Below are positions 1 to 11,664 of a DNA stretch of 64,000 bases, piece by piece; the first letter of the stretch is position 1, and each line of letters begins with the position of its first letter. This DNA is from Sipunculus nudus (taxonomy: Eukaryota > Annelida > Sipuncula > Golfingiida > Sipunculidae). The position numbers and the translations under genes were made by a program. The stretch lies in contig CM049314.1 of NCBI GenBank assembly GCA_026874595.1, positions 9,602,729-9,666,728 of the forward strand, written 5' to 3'. Below the pieces are notes generated by a model, which ran no database searches, was not told the DNA's origin, and saw nothing but the letters and a program-made list of their open reading frames with translations.

Positions 1-2079
1 GAATTTGTTTTGATGGCGGCACTTGGAGAGAATTTCAGCTCTTGAGTTCAACAATGATCCAGGGGGGGCCGTAGCTATAAGTAGCTTTTCAGACAAGCAG
101 AGATCACACTTCCTAGTCCCACAGAAGTAAGGTGCTGCCTTGGCAGATATTTCCCAGGAGAGCTTGTAATTGATATTGTTGTCTTTTAGTGACCAAATGT
201 GTTTAGACAGTTCAGTGTTTTTAGCGTGGGATCTGTTCCGAAAGGATTGCTTGTGGTTATTATATCTTGTCTTGAAATCACCTTCAGTACACCCTATGTA
301 GTGTTTCACGTCATTGTCTGTTCTAACTGTTGCTTTATAGACAATGCATTTCAGCTGACATTGACCATTCATAGGACATTCGTCTTTTTTACGGCAGTTA
401 CATTGTTTTTGGGGTGCATTCACAGCATTGTCAGAATTTAGAACCTTCATATTATGTTTGCTGATCAGGTTAGACATGTTGGGTAGACAGCTGTAGCTAA
501 TTTTCAAATTGTTCCTGATGAATAACCTGTGGTACCTGTGATGTTGAGGGAAGTGTTTTTCAACTAGTTTCATGAATTTTCTGCCAATGTTGGTTTTTAC
601 ATGACGGCTGTAGGGTGGATTAAACCATATTATTTTCCTTTTCCTGTTTCTCTTGCTTTTCACTGTTGGTTCAACATATTTTAAGCTTTCTGAGAACCCG
701 CTTTTCGCTAAAGCTTCATCATACATGGGTTTGGCTTTCATAAATAGCTCTTTATTGCAGGAGTTGTCAGAAACACGTTTACTGATCATCATAGGTATCT
801 GCCTAATGATAGCTGGGGGGTGATTGGATTGTGCGTGGATATAGAGAGGGTCATTGTTCGGTTTTCTGTAAGGGTAGAAGACGTCATTTTGGAGGTCAAA
901 TGTTACGTCTAAGAAATCTGTGCAGGTCAGGTTAGTTTCAATGGTTATCTTTAACCCAACATTGGAAAAGAGTTTGATCATTTTCTTACGGGTGCTGTCT
1001 GCTTTGGGTCCAGACATGTTGGGGAAACAACCTAAACCGTCATCACGATACAGGCCTAGAGCATTTACACCAAATTCCTTTTTCAACATATCTAGGATGT
1101 ATAAACCAACAATTTCGCATACTTCAGCGCCATCAAAACTGCCCATGGTGACGTCAAAACTAGTGTGATCTTTTTTCACCCAGGTGTTACCGTTGCTAAA
1201 CAGTAAGCTTTTCCTGCTGTGCAGGATGGTTTTGATAACATCCTCTGGAATGGAGACCATGGTTTTGGCAAATTTGAGGGCTTTCATGAGAAGATCTTCT
1301 GTGATCGAGGGGTAAAAGTCAACAATATCAAACTTTATGAACTTAGATTTTTGTTTCAGCTTCAATTTCTTGAACCAAGATATTACCTGTGCGGTATTTT
1401 GCCACTGGTTGAGTTTGGTTTTCAGTCTCAGTTGGCTATTAATTTTTTCCAAGTGCTTTTTGCTAATGATACCTATTTCAGATTTTGCTGGATTAATCAA
1501 TCTGCACTTGGGGTTTTGTTCAAAATTATCCTTGTGGTCTTTCAAAGTAATGTAAGCATTGCGCTCGGCCATGACTTCGATGCGGTCTGCTAGGTTAAGG
1601 GAACCGGCTATTTCTTTGGCTTCTGTATTGATATTTTTACAGATATTTCTGTCTGCTTTTTTGTATGTCTTAGTGATGTTTTCTGTAAGAAGTTTATTGT
1701 AGTGTTCTTTCGGCATACTGTACAGGTTGGTTGTCTTATCTGCCTGTACTAGGAGATTGTCAGATTGTCTGATTGTTTTGATGTCATTGGCCATTTGTTT
1801 CTGGAATGCATTGTGTGAGTGCTGAAATTCAATGTTCCGGACCATTTCGTAGATATCACTTTCAAATGCCCTGAGGTGTTCGCTATGAGGGGGTGAATAT
1901 GTGGTTTTGAATCCATAGTTTTGTTTATCTGAAGTTTGACCAGGGTTTTCGAAATGGAATGCCTTCCATCTCATTCTCCGAAGTAGGCTTTCAACTTTAC
2001 TTATCAGGGATTTGGTATAGGACAGATTACTAGGGATGGGAATGTTTTTCAAAGAGTAGTTGAAGTTAGCTTTGTACAT
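1..2079 (-). CDS. PLE reverse transcriptase / GIY-YIG endonuclease, copy 1 (runs off left edge)
   Basis: Minus-strand reading frame open from ATG at 2079 to the first base of the window; by comparison with copy 2 only about the last eight codons are missing. It carries the same RT palm (F-D-I-V-D-F-Y-P-S-I and Y-R-D-D-G motifs) and GIY-YIG endonuclease as the other copies. One visible missense difference, Asn to Ile near residue 521 (LFIRNN instead of LFNRNN), lies between the RT and the zinc-binding cysteines. No frameshift is seen in the visible part. Its own HHR lies upstream at 2253-2300. Confidence 0.85.
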   Translation of the reverse strand, partial: MYKANFNYSLKNIPIPSNLSYTKSLISKVESLLRRMRWKAFHFENPGQTSDKQNYGFKTTYSPPHSEHLRAFESDIYEMVRNIEFQHSHNAFQKQMANDIKTIRQSDNLLVQADKTTNLYSMPKEHYNKLLTENITKTYKKADRNICKNINTEAKEIAGSLNLADRIEVMAERNAYITLKDHKDNFEQNPKCRLINPAKSEIGIISKKHLEKINSQLRLKTKLNQWQNTAQVISWFKKLKLKQKSKFIKFDIVDFYPSITEDLLMKALKFAKTMVSIPEDVIKTILHSRKSLLFSNGNTWVKKDHTSFDVTMGSFDGAEVCEIVGLYILDMLKKEFGVNALGLYRDDGLGCFPNMSGPKADSTRKKMIKLFSNVGLKITIETNLTCTDFLDVTFDLQNDVFYPYRKPNNDPLYIHAQSNHPPAIIRQIPMMISKRVSDNSCNKELFMKAKPMYDEALAKSGFSESLKYVEPTVKSKRNRKRKIIWFNPPYSRHVKTNIGRKFMKLVEKHFPQHHRYHRLFIRNNLKISYSCLPNMSNLISKHNMKVLNSDNAVNAPQKQCNCRKKDECPMNGQCQLKCIVYKATVRTDNDVKHYIGCTEGDFKTRYNNHKQSFRNRSHAKNTELSKHIWSLKDNNINYKLSWEISAKAAPYFCGTRKCDLCLSEKLLIATAPPGSLLNSRAEILSKCRHQNKF

Positions 2080-2898
2080 TCTGTAGATGTTACAAGTTGA
2101 ATTTCTGGACAGGGTGGGTTAACAAAAGTGCTCGACAACGTACCTGTCGCTGGAGCTGGAGTAGAAGGTAGTGTTACCCTCCGATGTAAAGTGCTCTATG
2201 GCCTACAAGCTAGGCCAGAGCGGTATAACTCTGAAGAAAAACAACACTGTTAATTCACAACAGACTGTTTCACGGGATGCGACCCGATCATCAGGTGAAT
2301 GTGGTTAGAATGAAGCTAACGTCGTGGTTTGAAAAGCCGAGACTTTACGAGATTACGAGATTATGCTTTGTGCGATTCGGGTCGGGAGGGGGGGGGGCAT
2401 ATGAAAGACTGACACTGATCCTATTGTTCTCGGGTGCACAATAGGATTGGTCGGGGTACACGTGCGATACTGGAACATAACAGGGCAGGGCAAAGAGGTT
2501 AAATAATGTAGTAAATAGTAAATATAATACAAAGATATAACCAGGATGCTCAATCAGCATATTGAAATGATTTCTAATAGGGCCTTGGAAGCAGTGAACA
2601 TATCAGTAGTATACATATGATATGATAAAAATACACATATACTGTGAAAATACACAATATACAAGGCAAATATACAATATAAAAGGCAAATATACTATAC
2701 CCATACCAAGTGGTGCAAGTCTCCTAGCTGAAGGTCGTAAAGCCCATTAGACCAGGATAAAGTAGAACTTTCCTGTCATCCAATGGACTCCACGAGCCAG
2801 CAGTGAGAGAACAACTACCTGAATAAATGAGTCTGCCCAGCGGATCCTCGTTGGGGGGGGGGGGGGTTAAGGGGGCACGCTGAATATTAGTACGAATG
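2080..2898 (-). repeat. PLE inter-ORF segment: leader, ribozyme, 3' tail (repeats at each junction)
   Basis: The ~820 bp between successive ORFs; equivalents are about 5002-5840, 7926-8760, 10858-11664 and 13780-14328 (the last lacks the tail). It holds the HHR, a poly-G tract near 2388-2398 and a longer one near 2853-2866. Both vary between copies (about 7 to 18 G). It also has an AT-rich stretch of tandem near-repeats (atacac / ggcaaatatac, 2628-2700), which is the 3' end of the element on the minus strand. Conserved 63-71 aa ORFs here overlap in two frames and change end with the G-tract, so they are not credible genes. Confidence 0.75.
2253..2300 (-). ncRNA. Type I hammerhead ribozyme, PLE copy 1
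   Basis: Minus strand 5' to 3': ATTCAC (stem I), CTGATGA core, hairpin CGGG-TCGCAT-CCCG (stem II), GAAA core, ACA-GTC-TGT (3-bp stem III with 3-nt loop), then T as residue 17 and GTGAAT closing a perfect 6-bp stem I. Predicted cleavage lies between 2259 and 2258. A very short stem III is the published hallmark of PLE-associated HHRs. One deviation: the bases next to the core in stem II are U and U instead of the usual G-C. Confidence 0.82.
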
Positions 2899-5001
2899 CT
2901 AGGTTTTAAAATATTTCAGGGTGAATTTGTTTTGATGGCGGCACTTGGAGAGAATTTCAGCTCTTGAGTTCAACAATGATCCAGGGGGGGCCGTAGCTAT
3001 AAGTAGCTTTTCAGACAAGCAGAGATCACACTTCCTAGTCCCACAGAAGTAAGGTGCTGCCTTGGCAGATATTTCCCAGGAGAGCTTGTAATTGATATTG
3101 TTGTCTTTTAGTGACCAAATGTGTTTAGACAGTTCAGTGTTTTTAGCGTGGGATCTGTTCCGAAAGGATTGCTTGTGGTTATTATATCTTGTCTTGAAAT
3201 CACCTTCAGTACACCCTATGTAGTGTTTCACGTCATTGTCTGTTCTAACTGTTGCTTTATAGACAATGCATTTCAGCTGACATTGACCATTCATAGGACA
3301 TTCGTCTTTTTTACGGCAGTTACATTGTTTTTGGGGTGCATTCACAGCATTGTCAGAATTTAGAACCTTCATATTATGTTTGCTGATCAGGTTAGACATG
3401 TTGGGTAGACAGCTGTAGCTAATTTTCAAATTGTTCCTGTTGAATAACCTGTGGTACCTGTGATGTTGAGGGAAGTGTTTTTCAACTAGTTTCATGAATT
3501 TTCTGCCAATGTTGGTTTTTACATGACGGCTGTAGGGTGGATTAAACCATATTATTTTCCTTTTCCTGTTTCTCTTGCTTTTCACTGTTGGTTCAACATA
3601 TTTTAAGCTTTCTGAGAACCCGCTTTTCGCTAAAGCTTCATCATACATGGGTTTGGCTTTCATAAATAGCTCTTTATTGCAGGAGTTGTCAGAAACACGT
3701 TTACTGATCATCATAGGTATCTGCCTAATGATAGCTGGGGGGTGATTGGATTGTGCGTGGATATAGAGAGGGTCATTGTTCGGTTTTCTGTAAGGGTAGA
3801 AGACGTCATTTTGGAGGTCAAATGTTACGTCTAAGAAATCTGTGCAGGTCAGGTTAGTTTCAATGGTTATCTTTAACCCAACATTGGAAAAGAGTTTGAT
3901 CATTTTCTTACGGGTGCTGTCTGCTTTGGGTCCAGACATGTTGGGGAAACAACCTAAACCGTCATCACGATACAGGCCTAGAGCATTTACACCAAATTCC
4001 TTTTTCAACATATCTAGGATGTATAAACCAACAATTTCGCATACTTCAGCGCCATCAAAACTGCCCATGGTGACGTCAAAACTAGTGTGATCTTTTTTCA
4101 CCCAGGTGTTACCGTTGCTAAACAGTAAGCTTTTCCTGCTGTGCAGGATGGTTTTGATAACATTCTCTGGAATGGAGACCATGGTTTTGGCAAATTTGAG
4201 GGCTTTCATGAGAAGATCTTCTGTGATCGAGGGGTAAAAGTCAACAATATCAAACTTTATGAACTTAGATTTTTGTTTCAGCTTCAATTTCTTGAACCAA
4301 GATATTACCTGTGCGGTATTTTGCCACTGGTTGAGTTTGGTTTTCAGTCTCAGTTGGCTATTAATTTTTTCCAAGTGCTTTTTGCTAATGATACCTATTT
4401 CAGATTTTGCTGGATTAATCAATCTGCACTTGGGGTTTTGTTCAAAATTATCCTTGTGGTCTTTCAAAGTAATGTAAGCATTGCGCTCGGCCATGACTTC
4501 GATGCGGTCTGCTAGGTTAAGGGAACCGGCTATTTCTTTGGCTTCTGTATTGATATTTTTACAGATATTTCTGTCTGCTTTTTTGTATGTCTTAGTGATG
4601 TTTTCTGTAAGAAGTTTATTGTAGTGTTCTTTCGGCATACTGTACAGGTTGGTTGTCTTATCTGCCTGTACTAGGAGATTGTCAGATTGTCTGATTGTTT
4701 TGATGTCATTGGCCATTTGTTTCTGGAATGCATTGTGTGAGTGCTGAAATTCAATGTTCCGGACCATTTCGTAGATATCACTTTCAAATGCCCTGAGGTG
4801 TTCGCTATGAGGGGGTGAATATGTGGTTTTGAATCCATAGTTTTGTTTATCTGAAGTTTGACCAGGGTTTTCGAAATGGAATGCCTTCCATCTCATTCTC
4901 CGAAGTAGGCTTTCAACTTTACTTATCAGGGATTTGGTATAGGACAGATTACTAGGGATGGGAATGTTTTTCAAAGAGTAGTTGAAGTTAGCTTTGTACA
5001 T
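2899..5001 (-). CDS. PLE reverse transcriptase / GIY-YIG endonuclease, copy 2 (intact, 700 aa)
   Basis: Intact retroelement polyprotein. Residues ~90-240 form the N-terminal region and RT fingers. The RT palm has motif A FDIVDFYPSI (catalytic Asp251), motif B GSFDGAEVCE (313-322) and motif C YRDDG (344-348, Asp346/347); the thumb follows with SNHPPAIIRQ (418-427). The linker is basic (KSKRNRKRK, 474-482). A Cys cluster C560, C562, C568, C574, C578 directly precedes a GIY-YIG nuclease: IVY (579-581), HYIG (593-596), Arg605, His609 and Glu664 as likely catalytic residues, plus CGTRKCDLC (653-661). RT followed by GIY-YIG is the canonical endonuclease-bearing PLE arrangement. An in-frame TAA lies 14 codons upstream of the chosen ATG, so no longer N-terminus is possible without splicing. 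Copy-specific Asn280 (Asp in other copies). The product is expected to prime reverse transcription at nicked DNA (family knowledge). Confidence 0.92.
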   Translation of the reverse strand: MYKANFNYSLKNIPIPSNLSYTKSLISKVESLLRRMRWKAFHFENPGQTSDKQNYGFKTTYSPPHSEHLRAFESDIYEMVRNIEFQHSHNAFQKQMANDIKTIRQSDNLLVQADKTTNLYSMPKEHYNKLLTENITKTYKKADRNICKNINTEAKEIAGSLNLADRIEVMAERNAYITLKDHKDNFEQNPKCRLINPAKSEIGIISKKHLEKINSQLRLKTKLNQWQNTAQVISWFKKLKLKQKSKFIKFDIVDFYPSITEDLLMKALKFAKTMVSIPENVIKTILHSRKSLLFSNGNTWVKKDHTSFDVTMGSFDGAEVCEIVGLYILDMLKKEFGVNALGLYRDDGLGCFPNMSGPKADSTRKKMIKLFSNVGLKITIETNLTCTDFLDVTFDLQNDVFYPYRKPNNDPLYIHAQSNHPPAIIRQIPMMISKRVSDNSCNKELFMKAKPMYDEALAKSGFSESLKYVEPTVKSKRNRKRKIIWFNPPYSRHVKTNIGRKFMKLVEKHFPQHHRYHRLFNRNNLKISYSCLPNMSNLISKHNMKVLNSDNAVNAPQKQCNCRKKDECPMNGQCQLKCIVYKATVRTDNDVKHYIGCTEGDFKTRYNNHKQSFRNRSHAKNTELSKHIWSLKDNNINYKLSWEISAKAAPYFCGTRKCDLCLSEKLLIATAPPGSLLNSRAEILSKCRHQNKFTLKYFKT

Positions 5002-5174
5002 TCTGTAGATGTTACAAGTTGAATTTCTGGACAGGGTGGGTTAACAAAAGTGCTCGACAACGTACCTGTCGCTGGAGCTGGAGTAGAAGGTAGTGTTACC
5101 CTCCGATGTAAAGTGCTCTATGGCCTACAAGCTAGGCCAGAGCGGTATAACTCTGAAGAAAAACAACACTGTTA

Positions 5175-5222
5175 ATTCACAACAGACTGTTTCACGGGAT
5201 GCGACCCGATCATCAGGTGAAT
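5175..5222 (-). ncRNA. Type I hammerhead ribozyme, PLE copy 2
   Basis: Same 48-nt fold as in copy 1. Predicted cleavage is between 5181 and 5180, which would give an RNA whose 5' end is 179 nt upstream of the copy 2 ATG at 5001. Confidence 0.82.
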
Positions 5223-5957
5223 GTGGTTAGAATGAAGCTAACGTCGTGGTTTGAAAAGCCGAGACTTTACGAGATTACGAGATTATGCTTTGTGCGATTC
5301 GGGTCGGGAGGGGGGGGCATATGAAAGACTGACACTGATCCTATTGTTCTCGGGTGCACAATAGGATTGGTCGGGGTACACGTGCGATACTGGAACATAA
5401 CAGGGCAGGGCAAAGAGGTTAAATAATGTAGTAAATAGTAAATATAATACAAAGATATAACCAGGATGCTCAATCAGCATATTGAAATGATTTCTAATAG
5501 GGCCTTGGAAGCAGTGAACATATCAGTAGTATACATATGATATGATAAAAATACACATATACTGTGAAAATACACAATATACAAGGCAAATATACAATAT
5601 AAAAGGCAAATATACTATACCCATACCAAGTGGTGCAAGTCTCCTAGCTGAAGGTCGTAAAGCCCATTAGACCAGGATAAAGTAGAACTTTCCTGTCATC
5701 CAATGGACTCCACGAGCCAGCAGTGAGAGAACAACTACCTGAATAAATGAGTCTGCCCAGCGGATCCTCGTTGGGGGGGGGGGGGGGGGTTAAGGGGGCA
5801 CGCTGAATATTAGTACGAATGCTAGGTTTTAAAATATTTCAGGGTGAATTTGTTTTGATGGCGGCACTTGGAGAGAATTTCAGCTCTTGAGTTCAACAAT
5901 GATCCAGGGGGGGCCGTAGCTATAAGTAGCTTTTCAGACAAGCAGAGATCACACTTC

Positions 5958-7925
5958 CTAGTCCCACAGAAGTAAGGTGCTGCCTTGGCAGATATTTCCC
6001 AGGAGAGCTTGTAATTGATATTGTTGTAGTTTTAGTGACCAAATGTGTTTAGACAGTTCAGTGTTTTTAGCGTGGGATCTGTTCCGAAAGGATTGCTTGT
6101 GGTTATTATATCTTGTCTTGAAATCACCTTCAGTACACCCTATGTAGTGTTTCACGTCATTGTCTGTTCTAACTGTTGCTTTATAGACAATGCATTTCAG
6201 CTGACATTGACCATTCATAGGACATTCGTCTTTTTTACGGCAGTTACATTGTTTTTGGGGTGCATTCACAGCATTGTCAGAATTTAGAACCTTCATATTA
6301 TGTTTGCTGATCAGGTTAGACATGTTGGGTAGACAGCTGTAGCTAATTTTCAAATTGTTCCTGTTGAATAACCTGTGGTACCTGTGATGTTGAGGGAAGT
6401 GTTTTTCAACTAGTTTCATGAATTTTCTGCCAATGTTGGTTTTTACATGACGGCTGTAGGGTGGATTAAACCATATTATTTTCCTTTTCCTGTTTCTCTT
6501 GCTTTTCACTGTTGGTTCAACATATTTTAAGCTTTCTGAGAACCCGCTTTTCGCTAAAGCTTCATCATACATGGGTTTGGCTTTCATAAATAGCTCTTTA
6601 TTGCAGGAGTTGTCAGAAACACGTTTACTGATCATCATAGGTATCTGCCTAATGATAGCTGGGGGGTGATTGGATTGTGCGTGGATATAGAGAGGGTCAT
6701 TGTTCGGTTTTCTGTAAGGGTAGAAGACGTCATTTTGGAGGTCAAATGTTACGTCTAAGAAATCTGTGCAGGTCAGGTTAGTTTCAATGGTTATCTTTAA
6801 CCCAACATTGGAAAAGAGTTTGATCATTTTCTTACGGGTGCTGTCTGCTTTGGGTCCAGACATGTTGGGGAAACAACCTAAACCGTCATCACGATACAGG
6901 CCTAGAGCATTTACACCAAATTCCTTTTTCAACATATCTAGGATGTATAAACCAACAATTTCGCATACTTCAGCGCCATCAAAACTGCCCATGGTGACGT
7001 CAAAACTAGTGTGATCTTTTTTCACCCAGGTGTTACCGTTGCTAAACAGTAAGCTTTTCCTGCTGTGCAGGATGGTTTTGATAACATCCTCTGGAATGGA
7101 GACCATGGTTTTGGCAAATTTGAGGGCTTTCATGAGAAGATCTTCTGTGATCGAGGGGTAAAAGTCAACAATATCAAACTTTATGAACTTAGATTTTTGT
7201 TTCAGCTTCAATTTCTTGAACCAAGATATTACCTGTGCGGTATTTTGCCACTGGTTGAGTTTGGTTTTCAGTCTCAGTTGGCTATTAATTTTTTCCAAGT
7301 GCTTTTTGCTAATGATACCTATTTCAGATTTTGCTGGATTAATCAATCTGCACTTGGGGTTTTGTTCAAAATTATCCTTGTGGTCTTTCAAAGTAATGTA
7401 AGCATTGCGCTCGGCCATGACTTCGATGCGGTCTGCTAGGTTAAGGGAACCGGCTATTTCTTTGGCTTCTGTATTGATATTTTTACAGATATTTCTGTCT
7501 GCTTTTTTGTATGTCTTAGTGATGTTTTCTGTAAGAAGTTTATTGTAGTGTTCTTTCGGCATACTGTACAGGTTGGTTGTCTTATCTGCCTGTACTAGGA
7601 GATTGTCAGATTGTCTGATTGTTTTGATGTCATTGGCCATTTGTTTCTGGAATGCATTGTGTGAGTGCTGAAATTCAATGTTCCGGACCATTTCGTAGAT
7701 ATCACTCTCAAATGCCCTGAGGTGTTCGCTATGAGGGGGTGAATATGTGGTTTTGAATCCATAGTTTTGTTTATCTGAAGTTTGACCAGGGTTTTCGAAA
7801 TGGAATGCCTTCCATCTCATTCTCCGAAGTAGGCTTTCAACTTTACTTATCAGGGATTTGGTATAGGACAGATTACTAGGGATGGGAATGTTTTTCAAAG
7901 AGTAGTTGAAGTTAGCTTTGTACAT
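5958..7925 (-). pseudogene. PLE RT/GIY-YIG copy 3, C-terminus frameshifted (655 aa)
   Basis: Identical to copy 2 through residue ~632, with Asp at the copy 2 Asn280 position. A small insertion near 6026-6030 (gtagtttta where the others read gtctttta) then shifts the frame. The last ~70 residues are replaced by ~23 unrelated ones, which removes the CxxxxCxxC cluster and the GIY-YIG glutamate. RT motifs are intact, so it could still make an RT without a complete nuclease. The original frame remains readable downstream, so the lesion is recent or a sequencing error. Confidence 0.88.
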
Positions 7926-8098
7926 TCTGTAGATGTTACAAGTTGAATTTCTGGACAGGGTGGGTTAACAAAAGTGCTCGACAACGTACCTGTCGCTGGA
8001 GCTGGAGTAGAAGGTAGTGTTACCCTCCGATGTAAAGTGCTCTATGGCCTACAAGCTAGGCCAGAGCGGTATAACTCTGAAGAAAAACAACACTGTTA

Positions 8099-8146
8099 AT
8101 TCACAACAGACTGTTTCACGGGATGCGACCCGATCATCAGGTGAAT
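8099..8146 (-). ncRNA. Type I hammerhead ribozyme, PLE copy 3
   Basis: Identical 48-nt HHR on the sense strand of the PLE. Predicted cleavage is between 8105 and 8104. Confidence 0.82.
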
Positions 8147-8817
8147 GTGGTTAGAATGAAGCTAACGTCGTGGTTTGAAAAGCCGAGACTTTACGAGATT
8201 ACGAGATTATGCTTTGTGCGATTCGGGTCGGGAGGGGGGGGGGGCATATGAAAGACTGACACTGATCCTATTGTTCTCGGGTGCACAATAGGATTGGTCG
8301 GGGTACACGTGCGATACTGGAACATAACAGGGCAGGGCAAAGAGGTTAAATAATGTAGTAAATAGTAAATATAATACAAAGATATAACCAGGATGCTCAA
8401 TCAGCATATTGAAATGATTTCTAATAGGGCCTTGGAAGCAGTGAACATATCAGTAGTATACATATGATATGATAAAAATACACATATACTGTGAAAATAC
8501 ACAATATACAAGGCAAATATACAATATAAAAGGCAAATATACTATACCCATACCAAGTGGTGCAAGTCTCCTAGCTGAAGGTCGTAAAGCCCATTAGACC
8601 AGGATAAAGTAGAACTTTCCTGTCATCCAATGGACTCCACGAGCCAGCAGTGAGAGAACAACTACCTGAATAAATGAGTCTGCCCAGCGGATCCTCGTTG
8701 GGGGGGGGGGGGGGTTAAGGGGGCACGCTGAATATTAGTACGAATGCTAGGTTTTAAAATATTTCAGGGTGAATTTGTTTTGATGGCGGCACTTGGAGAG
8801 AATTTCAGCTCTTGAGT

Positions 8818-10857
8818 TCAACAATGATCCAGGGGGGGGGGGGGGGCCGTAGCTATAAGTAGCTTTTCAGACAAGCAGAGATCACACTTCCTAGTCCCAC
8901 AGAAGTAAGGTGCTGCCTTGGCAGATATTTCCCAGGAGAGCTTGTAATTGATATTGTTGTCTTTTAGTGACCAAATGTGTTTAGACAGTTCAGTGTTTTT
9001 AGCGTGGGATCTGTTCCGAAAGGATTGCTTGTGGTTATTATATCTTGTCTTGAAATCACCTTCAGTACACCCTATGTAGTGTTTCACGTCATTGTCTGTT
9101 CTAACTGTTGCTTTATAGACAATGCATTTCAGCTGACATTGACCATTCATAGGACATTCGTCTTTTTTACGGCAGTTACATTGTTTTTGGGGTGCATTCA
9201 CAGCATTGTCAGAATTTAGAACCTTCATATTATGTTTGCTGATCAGGTTAGACATGTTGGGTAGACAGCTGTAGCTAATTTTCAAATTGTTCCTGTTGAA
9301 TAACCTGTGGTACCTGTGATGTTGAGGGAAGTGTTTTTCAACTAGTTTCATGAATTTTCTGCCAATGTTGGTTTTTACATGACGGCTGTAGGGTGGATTA
9401 AACCATATTATTTTCCTTTTCCTGTTTCTCTTGCTTTTCACTGTTGGTTCAACATATTTTAAGCTTTCTGAGAACCCGCTTTTCGCTAAAGCTTCATCAT
9501 ACATGGGTTTGGCTTTCATAAATAGCTCTTTATTGCAGGAGTTGTCAGAAACACGTTTACTGATCATCATAGGTATCTGCCTAATGATAGCTGGGGGGTG
9601 ATTGGATTGTGCGTGGATATAGAGAGGGTCATTGTTCGGTTTTCTGTAAGGGTAGAAAACGTCATTTTGGAGGTCAAATGTTACGTCTAAGAAATCTGTG
9701 CAGGTCAGGTTAGTTTCAATGGTTATCTTTAACCCAACATTGGAAAAGAGTTTGATCATTTTCTTACGGGTGCTGTCTGCTTTGGGTCCTGACATGTTGG
9801 GGAAACAACCTAAACCGTCATCACGATACAGGCCTAGAGCATTTACACCAAATTCCTTTTTCAACATATCTAGGATGTATAAACCAACAATTTCGCATAC
9901 TTCAGCGCCATCAAAACTGCCCATGGTGACGTCAAAACTAGTGTGATCTTTTTTCACCCAGGTGTTACCGTTGCTAAACAGTAAGCTTTTCCTGCTGTGC
10001 AGGATGGTTTTGATAACATCCTCTGGAATGGAGACCATGGTTTTGGCAAATTTGAGGGCTTTCATGAGAAGATCTTCTGTGATCGAGGGGTAAAAGTCAA
10101 CAATATCAAACTTTATGAACTTAGATTTTTGTTTCAGCTTCAATTTCTTGAACCAAGATATTACCTGTGCGGTATTTTGCCACTGGTTGAGTTTGGTTTT
10201 CAGTCTCAGTTGGCTATTAATTTTTTCCAAGTGCTTTTTGCTAATGATACCTATTTCAGATTTTGCTGGATTAATCAATCTGCACTTGGGGTTTTGTTCA
10301 AAATTATCCTTGTGGTCTTTCAAAGTAATGTAAGCATTGCGCTCGGCCATGACTTCGATGCGGTCTGCTAGGTTAAGGGAACCGGCTATTTCTTTGGCTT
10401 CTGTATTGATATTTTTACAGATATTTCTGTCTGCTTTTTTGTATGTCTTAGTGATGTTTTCTGTAAGAAGTTTATTGTAGTGTTCTTTCGGCATACTGTA
10501 CAGGTTGGTTGTCTTATCTGCCTGTACTAGGAGATTGTCAGATTGTCTGATTGTTTTGATGTCATTGGCCATTTGTTTCTGGAATGCATTGTGTGAGTGC
10601 TGAAATTCAATGTTCCGGACCATTTCGTAGATATCACTTTCAAATGCCCTGAGGTGTTCGCTATGAGGGGGTGAATATGTGGTTTTGAATCCATAGTTTT
10701 GTTTATCTGAAGTTTGACCAGGGTTTTCGAAATGGAATGCCTTCCATCTCATTCTCCGAAGTAGGCTTTCAACTTTACTTATCAGGGATTTGGTATAGGA
10801 CAGATTACTAGGGATGGGAATGTTTTTCAAAGAGTAGTTGAAGTTAGCTTTGTACAT
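8818..10857 (-). pseudogene. PLE RT/GIY-YIG copy 4, end altered by poly-G expansion (679 aa)
   Basis: Same protein as copy 2 through residue ~670. The coding poly-G run, 7 bases in intact copies, is about 14 here (8832-8846); it shifts the frame after Ala-Thr-Ala-Pro-Pro and ends in a short Pro-rich tail. All RT motifs and the catalytic Tyr, Arg, His and Glu of the GIY-YIG domain are retained; only the final ~27 residues are lost. Activity is therefore possible. Silent differences (for example near 9658 and 9790) show it is a true separate copy. Confidence 0.86.
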
Positions 10858-11029
10858 TCTGTAGATGTTACAAGTTGAATTTCTGGACAGGGTGGGTTAA
10901 CAAAAGTGCTCAACAACGTACCTGTCGCTGGAGCTGGAGTAGAAGGTAGTGTTACCCTCCGATGTAAAGTGCTCTATGGCTTACAAGCTAGGCCAGAGCG
11001 GTATAACTCTGAAGAAAACAACACTGTTA

Positions 11030-11077
11030 ATTCACAACAGACTGTTTCACGGGATGCGACCCGATCATCAGGTGAAT
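11030..11077 (-). ncRNA. Type I hammerhead ribozyme, PLE copy 4
   Basis: Identical core and stems although the adjacent A-tract is one base shorter (11016-11019). Predicted cleavage is between 11036 and 11035. Confidence 0.82.
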
Positions 11078-11664
11078 GTGGTTAGAATGAAGCTAACGTC
11101 GTGGTTTGAAAAGCCGAGACTTTACGAGATTACGAGATTATGCTTTGTGCGATTCGGGTCGGGAGGGGGGCGGGGCATATGAAAGACTGACACTGATCCT
11201 ATTGTTCTTGGGTGCACAATAGGATTGGTCGGGGTACACGTGCGATACTGGAACATAACAGGGCAGGGCAAAGAGGTTAAATAATGTAGTAAATAGTAAA
11301 TATAATACAAAGATATAACCAGGATGCTCAATCAGCATATTGAAATGATTTCTAATAGGGCCTTGGAAGCAGTGAACATATCAGTAGTATACATATGATA
11401 TGATAAAAATACACATATACTGTGAAAATACACAATATACAAGGCAAATATACAATATAAAAGGCAAATATACTATACCCATACCAAGTGGTGCAAGTCT
11501 CCTAGCTGAAGGTCGTAAAGCCCATTAGACCAGGATAAAGTAGAACTTTCCTGTCATCCAATGGACTCCACGAGCCAGCAGTGAGAGAACAACTACCTGA
11601 ATAAATGAGTCTGCCCAGCGGATCCTCGTTGGGGGGGGGGGGGGTTAAGGGGGCACGCTGAATA

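Noticed and set aside
199-1593. Plus-strand ORFs of 72-124 codons repeated in each PLE unit
   Set aside because: They lie antisense to the RT-endonuclease ORF and recur only because the unit recurs; no family features.
2240-2300. Alternative HHR register with a long stem III ending at GUGUU
   Set aside because: It leaves only two pairs in stem I; the short stem III register gives six perfect stem I pairs.
2345-2560. Conserved 63-71 aa ORFs in the PLE leader, two overlapping frames
   Set aside because: Their ends change with poly-G length, both frames look equally open, and the composition is not protein-like. A regulatory uORF cannot be excluded.
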